DNA of 7,924 nucleotides from Deltaproteobacteria bacterium (GCA_019312695.1 JAFDCT010000299.1:1-7924); one strand, 5' to 3'; numbered from the stretch's first letter, positions 1-6,471 are shown. Program-made: numbers and translations. Notes: a model not told the origin generated them from the letters alone.

Positions 1-516
1 GCTGCCTGATGGAGTCACTCCTGCTTTTGAGCCAATGAGCAGATCAACGGCCAGATGATTTTCAAGTAATTGGATATTGGAATTTTCAGCGACCTTGTGC
101 AGCAGGGCGTTTTCAATTTCTCTGCCGGTGAGGTCTAGGGCATGGGCAATGCGGCGGGCGGAATGCCCTCCTTCACGTCCCAGGTCAAGACAGGAGCGAT
201 CCTCTTTCGTGGTCATGAAATGGACACCGATAGCCAGGAGCTCCTGCACACGGGCCGGACCATTCTCCACTACCATGCGGACTACCTCTTCTTTGCACAA
301 ACCAGCCCCTGAACGAAGGGTGTCCTGGATGTGCAGGTCAAAGGAATCTTCATCAGACAGGACAGCGGCTATCCCCCCCTGGGCAAGATTCGTTGCCGTA
401 TCGACTTTTGCCTTTTTGGTGACTATTGTCACCTGGCCTATTTTTGCAGCTTTCAGTGCAAAAGAGAGCCCGGAGATCCCGGTGCCGATTACCAGGAAGT
501 CGGTAGAATATGCCAT
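1..516 (-). CDS. nadB: L-aspartate oxidase, N-terminal part (cut by window edge)
   Basis: This is the first 172 codons of a flavoprotein whose remainder lies beyond position 1; the family is normally about 510-540 residues. NadB oxidises L-aspartate to iminoaspartate with FAD in the cytosol, the first step of de novo NAD synthesis. Visible motifs are the FAD dinucleotide-binding fold at residues 8-21 with GTGISG (11-16), the NLAQGGIAAV segment (43-52) typical of NadB and succinate dehydrogenase/fumarate reductase flavoproteins, and LGREGGHSARR (112-122). The last contains the Glu-Gly-Gly-His block of the active site and favours NadB over SdhA/FrdA. The ATG at 516-514 is preceded by TAAGGAG at 530-524 with 7-nt spacing. 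No nadA or nadC is visible; they could lie downstream outside the window. The gene diverges from the thiamine-binding-protein operon. The family call is firm; only the 3' part is unseen. Confidence 0.93.
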   Translation of the reverse strand, partial: MAYSTDFLVIGTGISGLSFALKAAKIGQVTIVTKKAKVDTATNLAQGGIAAVLSDEDSFDLHIQDTLRSGAGLCKEEVVRMVVENGPARVQELLAIGVHFMTTKEDRSCLDLGREGGHSARRIAHALDLTGREIENALLHKVAENSNIQLLENHLAVDLLIGSKAGVTPSGS

Positions 517-783
517 ATTTATACTCCTTATTGCGGGGAAGCATTAAATTATAACTTTATGGTTTTTCTCTACCATTGTGCGCTGATAAAATCAAAAAGA
601 TTAACTCCGCTGGACACAGTGTTGCCTTTTATTCATGGTCAGTAATTGTTCTTGATCCTTGCATTTTTATTCTGCCGATATAAAGTAATTTCACCGTATG
701 GCATGAATGCGTTCGAACAGCTAACCCATTATTTAAAACGTATCCGGGGGAGCTTGAAAAGATTTGATCAGCAGGAGAAAAAA
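517..783. other. Divergent intergenic region between nadB and the thiamine-binding gene
   Basis: These 267 nt are AT-rich and separate two divergently transcribed genes. They hold the nadB Shine-Dalgarno and -10 box on the minus strand. On the plus strand there is a TATAAA (679-684) that could be a -10 box for the downstream operon, but no convincing -35 at the right distance. The reading frame of the 784 gene stays open back to an ATG at 646, without a Shine-Dalgarno or family-like sequence. I looked for a TPP (THI-box) riboswitch because of the downstream product and did not find its conserved segments. Confidence 0.5.
548..553 (-). promoter_or_regulatory. Probable -10 box for nadB
   Basis: On the minus strand this hexamer reads TATAAT, a perfect sigma-70 -10 consensus, 18 nt upstream of the nadB Shine-Dalgarno. 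It would give a leader of about 25 nt. No good -35 hexamer is found 16-18 nt further upstream (the best is a poor match near 571-576). A short inverted repeat, ATGGT (559-563) and ACCAT (572-576), lies where a repressor could act on this promoter. That role is only a guess. Confidence 0.4.
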
Positions 784-1098
784 ATGGCCTTAATGCATCT
801 GACAATTATACCCCTTGGCACCGGTTCACCCAGCATGGGAGAATATGTTGCTGATATCCAGAAAGCCCTGGAGAAATCCGGCCGGCCCTATACCCTGACA
901 GATATGGGCACAACCGTTGAAGGCCCCAGCAAAGAACTCCTTGCCCTGGCGGCGCAACTGTCTGAGATGCCTTTCAGCAAAGGTGTACACCGGGTTGTAA
1001 CCCAGATAAGCTTGGATGATCGCAGGGATAAAGGAGTGGAGCTTGGCGATAAAATCGCTTCTGTTGCGGATCGCCTTAAACACGACAACAAGGGGTGA
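784..1098 (+). CDS. MTH1187-family thiamine-binding protein (UPF0045/DUF77)
   Basis: The product is 104 residues, the usual family size of about 95-105. Family members adopt a ferredoxin-like fold and assemble into oligomers; some bind thiamine or its hydroxymethylpyrimidine part at subunit interfaces, and their physiological role is unsettled. Recognisable features are IPLGTGSPSMGEYV (residues 9-22), the TDMGTTVEGP block (39-48) and the near-invariant C-terminal strand with HRVVTQISLDDRRDKG (67-82). The ATG at 784 was chosen because AGGAG at 773-777 sits 6 nt upstream and because family homology begins at MALMHLTI; an in-frame ATG at 646 would add 46 unrelated residues. The gene is first in a tight operon: its stop overlaps the Shine-Dalgarno of the next gene, 5 nt before that gene's ATG. 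The cytosolic location is inferred from the absence of a signal peptide. Confidence 0.9.
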   Translation: MALMHLTIIPLGTGSPSMGEYVADIQKALEKSGRPYTLTDMGTTVEGPSKELLALAAQLSEMPFSKGVHRVVTQISLDDRRDKGVELGDKIASVADRLKHDNKG

Positions 1099-1103
1099 CG
1101 ATA

Positions 1104-1268
1104 ATGGCTGCAGATAAAGAAAACAAATCAAATCCTGTAAGGGTAGCCCCCTTTATCACCATCCTGATTTTCCTCGTCCTGGGATTCATCGGCATAATGA
1201 CAGGCGAGGTCAACAGGGTCTTAGAGCAGGCGGTACAGGTCTGCCTGAGCTGTATTGGGATAGGATAA
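1104..1268 (+). CDS. 54-residue membrane-anchored CxxC mini-protein (CD1871A-like)
   Basis: This short gene encodes 54 residues. There is a charged N-terminus (residues 1-13, with Lys5, Lys8, Arg13), one hydrophobic helix (about 14-32, rich in Ile, Leu and Phe), then an amphipathic stretch GEVNRVLEQAVQV and a C-terminal CLSCIGIG with Cys47 and Cys50. Length and tail match what I recall of the 'CD1871A family CXXC motif-containing protein' annotation; that name is from memory. It has a near-ideal Shine-Dalgarno, AAGGGGTGA (1090-1098), which includes the stop of the preceding gene, with 8-nt spacing. Its TAA is one base from the ATG of the iron-sulfur gene, so the two are surely cotranscribed and probably translationally coupled. 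The positive-inside rule suggests N-in/C-out, placing the dithiol outside the membrane. A redox partnership with the downstream protein is inferred; no function is established. Confidence 0.85.
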   Translation: MAADKENKSNPVRVAPFITILIFLVLGFIGIMTGEVNRVLEQAVQVCLSCIGIG

Positions 1269-1269
1269 T

Positions 1270-2178
1270 ATGGAAATTATCAGAAAGTGGGTGCAGACCA
1301 TAATGACCCTGCTGGTCAATGGGTCATGGTCTTTTCCATTTACCCGCACCATATACCAGGGGCCGCTGAAGGTTGTCTGCTCACCTGGATTAAACTGTTA
1401 CTCCTGCCCTGCGGCGACAACCTACTGTCCCATTGGCTCACTGCAGCAGCTGATGGCTGGCATACGGATTGCCCTGGAAAATGGCCAGAACTTTTTTGGT
1501 TTTTATGTAATCGGCACCATGGGAGTTTTTGGTGGAGCTTTTGGGCGCCTTATTTGCGGCTGGGCTTGTCCTTTTGGCCTCATACAGGAGTTACTGCATA
1601 AAATTCCTTCGAAAAAGTTCAGTATCCCGAGGAATCTCAAGTATCTTAAATACGCTTTTCTGCTTTTCTTCGTGATCCTGCTGCCCCTTGTTGTAGTTGA
1701 TGGTTTTGGCTACGGTGAGCTCTGGTTCTGTAAGTATATCTGCCCTGCAGGCACCCTTGAAGCAGGTCTGCCCATGCTGATGCTGCAGCCTGCTTTGAGC
1801 CAGACAATCGGCCTGGTTTTTTTCAACAAGTTGACAATTTTGATTGGTTTTGTAATCTGGTCCGTTCTGGCCAGCAGACCATTCTGCAGGACGACCTGTC
1901 CGCTTGGGGCATTTTATGCCTTGTTCCAAAAAATCAAGGTGGTAAAACTCAGGCTGAGTGAAGAAAACTGCACCAAATGCGAGGCCTGTCACTCTGTCTG
2001 TCCCATGGGGATAAAATTCAACGAAGCGCCTCAAGATGCAGAGTGTATATATTGTCTGAAGTGTATGAAAGAAGCCTGTAAGTTTGAGGCGATCAGCATT
2101 GAAATAGCCGGTATCTCATTGGGCGGCCAGGAATCGGTGAAGCCTCCCAGGCCGAAGCGGAATAATGCTGTCGCATGA
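1270..2178 (+). CDS. Polytopic membrane 4Fe-4S protein, NapH/NosR-like polyferredoxin
   Basis: The 302-residue product combines membrane segments with many cysteines. In order: a hydrophobic start; an N-terminal motif with Cys37, Cys43, Cys46 and Cys53 ending in YCPIG; a helix (about 76-95); CGWACPFG (96-103); a strong helix (about 127-145); CKYICPAG (154-161); a helix (about 180-200); CRTTCPLG (206-213); then a ferredoxin-like tail. The tail has Cys234/237/240/244 (CxxCxxCxxxCP) and Cys259/262/265/270. CxxxCPxG motifs beside membrane helices are typical of NapH, NosR and YccM-type proteins, which pass electrons between the quinone pool or soluble donors and partner enzymes. The tail is expected to face the cytosol. 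The last cluster has four rather than three residues before its final cysteine and lacks the following proline. The ATG is one base after the CxxC mini-protein's stop, with AGGA at 1262-1265. Substrate and partner are unknown; no nap or nos genes are present. Confidence 0.88.
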   Translation: MEIIRKWVQTIMTLLVNGSWSFPFTRTIYQGPLKVVCSPGLNCYSCPAATTYCPIGSLQQLMAGIRIALENGQNFFGFYVIGTMGVFGGAFGRLICGWACPFGLIQELLHKIPSKKFSIPRNLKYLKYAFLLFFVILLPLVVVDGFGYGELWFCKYICPAGTLEAGLPMLMLQPALSQTIGLVFFNKLTILIGFVIWSVLASRPFCRTTCPLGAFYALFQKIKVVKLRLSEENCTKCEACHSVCPMGIKFNEAPQDAECIYCLKCMKEACKFEAISIEIAGISLGGQESVKPPRPKRNNAVA

Positions 2179-2187
2179 TGTAAAAAA

Positions 2188-2217
2188 TTGTTTTTCGATT
2201 AATCCTAAACATACAAA
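2188..2217 (+). promoter_or_regulatory. Weak promoter candidate for the SH3 gene
   Basis: In the AT-rich 63-nt gap between the iron-sulfur gene and the SH3 gene, TTGTTT (2188-2193) and TACAAA (2212-2217) are separated by 18 nt. They resemble sigma-70 -35 and -10 hexamers with several mismatches. No terminator hairpin is seen before it, so the SH3 gene may instead be read through from the operon. Confidence 0.22.
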
Positions 2218-2241
2218 TAGTATTTTAAGTTATTAATTCTC

Positions 2242-2742
2242 ATGAGGGTAATGGATTGTAAATACATAAGAGACAGTTCAAAAAGAATCTTTGGGATATT
2301 ACTGCTGCTGACCCTGGCAACGTGGTCAGTAAGTAATCCTGCAGCAGGCATTACCATGGTCAGTGTATCCGGAGAAAAAGTCAACCTGCGAAAAGGCCCC
2401 TCCACCGGGCATCCCATCATATGGGAACTGGGAAAGGGCTTCCCGTTAAAGGTTATCGGCTCCAAAGGCAAATGGCTCAAAGTTTCAGATTTTGAAAGTG
2501 ACGTCGGCTGGATTTACAAGAATCTGGTTTCCAGGAAGCCGCATTTGATTGTAAAGATGCATAAAAACAGCACTGGTAAAATAAATATCAGAAGCGGTCC
2601 GGGAGCAAAGTATAAGATAGTAGGAAAAGCTGAATACGGGGTGGTGTTTGAGACCCTGGTGCGGCAAAAAGGCTGGGTCAAGGTAAGGCACGAGACGGGC
2701 CTTACCGGGTGGGTCAAGCGCAGTCTGCTCTGGGGCTGGTAA
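2242..2742 (+). CDS. Exported protein with two bacterial SH3 (SH3b) domains
   Basis: The product has 166 residues. Basic residues followed by a hydrophobic core (about 17-30) and a Pro-Ala-Ala-Gly stretch (33-36) make a likely signal peptide, so the protein probably acts in the periplasm or cell envelope. Two SH3b repeats follow. The first is about 38-96, with VNLRKGPSTGHPI (47-59) and GWIYKNLV; the second is about 102-163, with INIRSGPGAKYKIV (114-127) and GWVKRSLL. The paired N-LR/IR-x-GP and KGxWxKV/GWV signatures are diagnostic. SH3b domains commonly bind peptidoglycan or other envelope ligands, but there is no catalytic domain here. The start is uncertain: ATG at 2242 lacks a clear Shine-Dalgarno, and ATG at 2251 has GAGGG (2244-2248) only 2 nt away. 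Both keep the signal peptide. The gene lies 63 nt after the iron-sulfur gene, on the same strand. Confidence 0.85.
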   Translation: MRVMDCKYIRDSSKRIFGILLLLTLATWSVSNPAAGITMVSVSGEKVNLRKGPSTGHPIIWELGKGFPLKVIGSKGKWLKVSDFESDVGWIYKNLVSRKPHLIVKMHKNSTGKINIRSGPGAKYKIVGKAEYGVVFETLVRQKGWVKVRHETGLTGWVKRSLLWGW

Positions 2743-2753
2743 CAGATTTCCAT

Positions 2754-2806
2754 CCTGAAACGCTCCTTTTCAGGCTGCCAACCGTCAGTTTGTTTCGTTA
2801 ACTGAC
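2754..2806. terminator. Two tandem hairpins after the SH3 gene, possible terminator
   Basis: Two perfect inverted repeats follow the SH3 stop codon: CCTGAAA (2754-2760) with TTTCAGG (2768-2774), loop 7 nt; and GTCAGTT (2784-2790) with AACTGAC (2800-2806), loop 9 nt. Neither is followed by a run of T on either strand, so a classical intrinsic terminator is not supported. Their position between convergent genes fits a transcript-end role. This is a positional inference. Confidence 0.35.
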
Positions 2807-2926
2807 AATGCCTCCGTTAATCTGCAGAATTGCTTGTGTGGCGTATACCGTAAACGACTCCGCACAAATCTTTGATTTCCTGGATCTTGTTGGAAATACG
2901 CTGTTACTGAATTGGAAATTGTTCAT

Positions 2927-3000
2927 GCAGCAAAGGAAATCATCCCCTAGAGGAGATGTCTTAATTTCAAGGTATCCACAAAAGATCGGGGTTTTGCTGC
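2927..3000. repeat. Nested inverted repeats in the SH3-ald intergenic region
   Basis: Three inverted repeats are nested. The outer arms are GCAGCAAA (2927-2934) and TTTGCTGC (2993-3000), perfect over 8 bases. Inside are GAAAT (2936-2940) and ATTTC (2964-2968). Innermost is an 18-nt near-palindrome (2941-2958; CATC-CCCT and AGGA-GATG arms with one mismatch). The whole could fold as an RNA or DNA cruciform just past the ald stop codon at 3007. It may stabilise or end the ald transcript; chance pairing is not excluded. The remaining intergenic sequence (2807-2926) holds nothing I recognise apart from an unconvincing open frame starting at 2808. Confidence 0.35.
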
Positions 3001-3006
3001 TGAGGG

Positions 3007-4125
3007 CTAATCAGTTAACAGCCGGTCAATATTTTCAGATTTTCTTTTTTGCGCCTGCGCAACCTCTTTATTTGTAAGAAAACCCTTAAAGGTGTTTACT
3101 CCTCTCTTGAGAGCAGGATCATCCTGGAGTGCCTCAGGTAATCCTTTCCCGGCAATAGCAAGAACATAGGGCAGCGTTGCATTTGTCAGGGCAAAGGTGG
3201 ATGTCCGTGGAACCGCACCGGGCATGTTTGCCACGCAGTAATGGATTATGCCATCAACCTCATATACCGGGTCTGAATGAGTAGTAGGCCGTGCGGTTTC
3301 AACACAGCCGCCTTGGTCAATTGATACATCCACAAGCACCGCACCTTTTTGCATATCTGACAGCATGTCTCTGGTAATCAACTTTGGTGCAGCTGCGCCC
3401 GGGACAAGAACAGCTCCCACAACAAGGTCAGCCCTGCTGATCTCTGCCACAATGTTTTCCCTGCTGGACAGTTTCGTAAGTATTTTCCCTGAAAATTTTT
3501 TTTCCAGAGCGGCCAGGCGGTCTGAATTTCTGCCGAGAACAGTTACTGAAGCACCAAGTCCAACTGCCATTTGGGCTGCATTTGTCCCCACGGTGCCGCT
3601 GCCCAGAATAACCACATGGCCTGGCATTACTCCGCTAACGCCGCCGAGTAGCACACCCCTGCCTCCAGCTTCTTTTTCCAGGTAGTGCGCGCCGACTTGG
3701 ATAGACATGCGGCCGGCTACTTCACTCATGGGAGCAAGCAGAGGCAGAAATTCATTGTCACAGCTCACCGTTTCATAGGCAATTGCCGTTACTTTTCTAT
3801 TCAGTAGCACCTGCGTAAGTTCCGGCAATGGTGCAAGATGCAGGTATGTAAAAAGGATTAAATCCTGGCGCATGAAGGAGTATTCCTGCTCCAGAGGTTC
3901 TTTGACCTTTATGATAAGATCGGCCTCACCGTAAACTGTTGCCGCGTTTTTAACCAGCCTGGCGCCTGCAGCTTCAAACTCCCTGTCAGCTAAGTTGCTG
4001 CCAAGTCCTGCGCCTTGTTCGATAAGGACAGTATGGCCTGCTGCGATAAGCTTACGGACTCCTGCTGGTACAACACCAATACGAAATTCCTTGTCCTTTA
4101 TTTCCCTGGGGATCCCGATGATCAT
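3007..4125 (-). CDS. ald: Alanine dehydrogenase, possibly NADP-preferring
   Basis: The 372-residue product matches the family length of about 370. Ald interconverts L-alanine with pyruvate and ammonium using a nicotinamide cofactor in the cytosol. All known active-site residues fall at their canonical positions: Arg15 and Lys75 (substrate carboxylate), His96 and Asp270. The [17 protein letters not shown] opening, the GSGTVG nucleotide-binding loop (175-180), DVSIDQGG (266-273) and [10 protein letters not shown] (301-310) confirm the family. At 198-199, where NAD-dependent enzymes have Asp binding the adenosine ribose hydroxyls, this protein has Gly-Arg, which suggests altered cofactor preference. 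The ATG at 4125 was preferred over one 11 codons upstream because GGAG is correctly spaced before it and the protein then begins MIIGIPRE as usual. It is convergent with the SH3 gene and divergent from the antiporter. A tandem TTTCAA pair (4161-4172) lies just upstream of its start. Confidence 0.95.
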   Translation of the reverse strand: MIIGIPREIKDKEFRIGVVPAGVRKLIAAGHTVLIEQGAGLGSNLADREFEAAGARLVKNAATVYGEADLIIKVKEPLEQEYSFMRQDLILFTYLHLAPLPELTQVLLNRKVTAIAYETVSCDNEFLPLLAPMSEVAGRMSIQVGAHYLEKEAGGRGVLLGGVSGVMPGHVVILGSGTVGTNAAQMAVGLGASVTVLGRNSDRLAALEKKFSGKILTKLSSRENIVAEISRADLVVGAVLVPGAAAPKLITRDMLSDMQKGAVLVDVSIDQGGCVETARPTTHSDPVYEVDGIIHYCVANMPGAVPRTSTFALTNATLPYVLAIAGKGLPEALQDDPALKRGVNTFKGFLTNKEVAQAQKRKSENIDRLLTD

Positions 4126-4332
4126 AATGTATCTCCGCAAAAGCTGCCATTGAGTCAAAGTTTCAATTTCAATAAGTGGAAGTAAAGTAGCCTATACCTG
4201 TAAAACTTGACAACCTGTTTCTCATTTCTTTGCTGAGCTGTTTTGTGCATCGGTTTTCACAGGCTTAGAATGACTTTCTGTAGTATATTTATTTGCGATA
4301 CGCGAGCTTTCAGGGGAATGTAAGGAGAACTT
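4126..4332. other. Divergent regulatory region between ald and the antiporter
   Basis: These 207 nt must carry the starts of two divergent transcripts. Visible elements are a tandem TTTCAA (4161-4172) close to the ald start; two ACCTGT hexamers (4196-4201 and 4213-4218) 17 nt apart; the TTGACA-containing element at 4206-4221 listed separately; and an AT-rich TAGTATATTTAT (4281-4292) usable as a -10 region for the antiporter, though without a good -35. GGAG (4324-4327) is the antiporter Shine-Dalgarno, 5 nt before its ATG. No convincing complete ald promoter is seen. Confidence 0.5.
4206..4221 (+). promoter_or_regulatory. TTGACA-containing element, copy 1 (antiporter upstream)
   Basis: This 16-mer, CTTGACAACCTGTTTC, contains a perfect -35 hexamer (TTGACA, 4207-4212) and matches positions 6502-6517 upstream of serA at 15 of 16 bases. 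No good -10 lies 16-18 nt downstream (best TTTGCT, 4229-4234). It may be a weak or activator-dependent promoter, or an operator shared by the two genes. Confidence 0.4.
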
Positions 4333-6471
4333 ATGGAAATTACCTTGCTGCTGGCAGTGATACTAACGGTAGGTTTTATGGCTGCCAAAGCCGGACAGGC
4401 ACTACGGCTGCCCTCTGTTACAGGATTTATAGCGGCCGGTGTTCTCCTGGGGCCATCCGGGATGCATGTCATTACTGCTGAGGCCACAAGCAACCAACTC
4501 GGCCATTTTACCCAGATTGCCCTGATGTTGATAGCCTTTGGCATTGGCGAGCACCTGGAACTAAAACGCCTTAAGGTTACAGCCAAAACAGTTCTATCAA
4601 TCTGCCTGACGGACACAATTGTTGCGCTCATCCTTGTCGGAGGCGGAATACTCCTCACCGCCTGGTTGATAACTCCGACCGGGACAGCATTGTTTTTTAG
4701 GGACTATCTGGTATTGGCAGTTGTGCTGGCTACAGTCTCCATAGCCACTGCCCCCGGGACCATTCTTTTTATAACAAGAGAGTGCAGGGCTGTCGGCCCT
4801 TTAACTACAACGCTCCTGCAAGTTGTTGCCGTTAACAACGGTTTGGCAATTGTTCTTTTTGGTGTAACAGTTGTCCTTGCCAGGCAGATGGTAGGAGCGG
4901 GTCAGGCCATTCTACCAATAATTTTTGTCATTCTGGCAAAAATTTCCTTTTCCCTTTTGCTGGGCATAGTAACAGGGCTTGTTATAGATTTTGTTATTCA
5001 CCGCCTCGAAGACAGGGGAGAGATGCTGACGGCCGGCCTGGCTCTGCTGCTCTTAAGCGGAGAAACGGCAAGGTTTCTTAAACTTTCACCTCTTCTGGTG
5101 GGTATTGCAATCGGCTTTACTATTGTCAATAGAGACCGCAGGGATGTCAGACTCTTCAGAACGCTCAATTCCTTTGAGCCGCCGATTTATGTCATATTCT
5201 TTACCCTGGCCGGGGCCCACCTTGATTTCTCAGCTATTACAATTGCCGGCTGGCTTGGATTTATCTATTTTATGTTACGCTTTATTACGAAGAAACTGGG
5301 AGTCTACTGGGGCGGTGGTTTTGCAGGGGCTTCTCCGGCAGTGAGAAAATACCTTGGCTTAGCCCTTATTCCCCAGGCGGGGGTTGCGATAGGCCTGATA
5401 TTTCTGATAAACAGTGATCCCAGCCTCCATGTCTATGCGAATATTTTAACACCAACCGTTCTGGTAGGTGTTTTGTTTGCAGAACTGATAGGGCCCGCCT
5501 GTACAAAGTTTGCCCTCGACAAAGCAGGTGAAGCAGTTGATTTTTCCACCGGAAAAGCAAAAGTTGCTCACCAGAGAAGCAGAGAATTCTTCCTCGAGGA
5601 AGCACGTGATGCGCAGCTTGTACCATGGTCATGGAAAAAACTTACTCCTGCATCAACACCCAGGGGCGCTGTTGTTTTTGGCGTATCACACCAGAGTACA
5701 GTAAATGGCTTAGCCAGAATGGCAACATTATTGGCCCACCATTTCAAGGCACAGCCTGTAGCTGTCAGCATTGAAACAGCAAGAGATGGAAAACTTAAAC
5801 GATTTGATGCCAGAGAACTTTTTGAATATGCTGCCCAGGAAGCAACAAGCCTGGGTTATGCTTTGCATACAAGCGAATTGAGGGCTGAAGGTGTTGCCAG
5901 GGGTATTATTGCTGCCTGCAGGGAAAGGGAGACTTTAACGGTGCTGCTTGGCTACCCTTTTCACAGAACGGAGTCCAGCTTCAATAAAATTGTAGAAGAG
6001 ATATCCTCATCTGTCACCTGCCCTATTATTATTGTGAGATTCACCGGCATACTTCATACAGAGAGAATACTGGTCCCGATCGTCCACACAACCGACCTGG
6101 AAACAGTAAGCGATACTCTGTGTGCCTTGGCCCATGTAGGGAAACACACTATTACCCTGCTGCGCCTGCTTTCGACAGAAATGCAGGAGCGGGAGGTAAA
6201 GGATTATGAAAAAAAATTATACAACTGGGCCGCAGGCAGGAACCTGCCGTTTGTAAAATGTCTGGCGACCAAGGCTGACGCACGTCTTGAGACCATAATT
6301 AAAGAAGCCCAAACACATGATCTGCTTATAATGGCAGTTTCTGAAGGTTCTGGTATTAAAAAAATGCTGCTGGGTTCTCTGGCAGATGATGTAGCCTCAA
6401 ATTGCCAGCGTCCAATGTTGATGGTGCATCATCCACGGCCCCAGCATGGCAAAATTATATCATCCACATAG
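4333..6471 (+). CDS. CPA2-type cation:proton antiporter homologue with two USP-like domains
   Basis: The 712-residue product has an N-terminal Na+/H+-exchanger domain (about 1-395) with some 12 hydrophobic segments. It includes the early LPSVTGFIAAGVLLGPSGM block (26-44), the SIATAPGTILFITRE crossover-type segment (136-150), and LGLALIPQAGVAIGLIF (341-357). A basic pair, Lys320-Lys321, sits in a late helix where such transporters keep a Lys. A cytosolic region follows with two universal-stress-like domains. The first (about 445-571) has a degenerate nucleotide loop. The second (about 577-700) ends in SEGSGIKKMLLGSLADDV (670-687), a recognisable USP ATP-binding motif. There is no TrkA-N/RCK domain as in KefB/KefC. 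The expected ion-binding Asp-Asp pair is Asn168-Asn169. AAGGAG precedes the ATG by 5 nt. It diverges from ald. Ion specificity cannot be read from the sequence, and transport activity is in doubt because of the Asn pair. Confidence 0.88.
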   Translation: MEITLLLAVILTVGFMAAKAGQALRLPSVTGFIAAGVLLGPSGMHVITAEATSNQLGHFTQIALMLIAFGIGEHLELKRLKVTAKTVLSICLTDTIVALILVGGGILLTAWLITPTGTALFFRDYLVLAVVLATVSIATAPGTILFITRECRAVGPLTTTLLQVVAVNNGLAIVLFGVTVVLARQMVGAGQAILPIIFVILAKISFSLLLGIVTGLVIDFVIHRLEDRGEMLTAGLALLLLSGETARFLKLSPLLVGIAIGFTIVNRDRRDVRLFRTLNSFEPPIYVIFFTLAGAHLDFSAITIAGWLGFIYFMLRFITKKLGVYWGGGFAGASPAVRKYLGLALIPQAGVAIGLIFLINSDPSLHVYANILTPTVLVGVLFAELIGPACTKFALDKAGEAVDFSTGKAKVAHQRSREFFLEEARDAQLVPWSWKKLTPASTPRGAVVFGVSHQSTVNGLARMATLLAHHFKAQPVAVSIETARDGKLKRFDARELFEYAAQEATSLGYALHTSELRAEGVARGIIAACRERETLTVLLGYPFHRTESSFNKIVEEISSSVTCPIIIVRFTGILHTERILVPIVHTTDLETVSDTLCALAHVGKHTITLLRLLSTEMQEREVKDYEKKLYNWAAGRNLPFVKCLATKADARLETIIKEAQTHDLLIMAVSEGSGIKKMLLGSLADDVASNCQRPMLMVHHPRPQHGKIISST

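Noticed and set aside
77..547. Long plus-strand frame opposite nadB
   Set aside because: It is the antisense shadow of nadB: low-complexity Ser/Arg-rich content, no family resemblance, and the minus strand encodes clear NadB motifs.
646..783. In-frame upstream extension of the thiamine-binding protein gene
   Set aside because: The extra 46 residues have no family match and no ribosome site, while the ATG at 784 has AGGAG at good spacing and begins at the family's conserved N-terminus.
517..783. Possible TPP riboswitch before the thiamine-binding gene
   Set aside because: The conserved CTGAGA and GGATAATGCCAGCGTAGGGA-like segments are absent on both strands.
1591..2034. 147-codon minus-strand frame inside the iron-sulfur gene
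   Set aside because: The sense strand carries conserved CxxxCP and ferredoxin motifs throughout; the antisense frame has none.
2810..2885. A minus-strand frame ending in an ILQINGGI-like tail reminiscent of the C-terminus of short-chain dehydrogenases
   Set aside because: The preceding residues show none of the expected upstream motifs (GR.G.PEEIA, FLAS), so a decayed SDR gene is not supported.
2808..3077. An 89-codon plus-strand open frame in the SH3-ald spacer
   Set aside because: It has no Shine-Dalgarno, no recognisable family, no clear codon bias, and it runs 71 nt into the ald coding region on the opposite strand. I treat it as noncoding.
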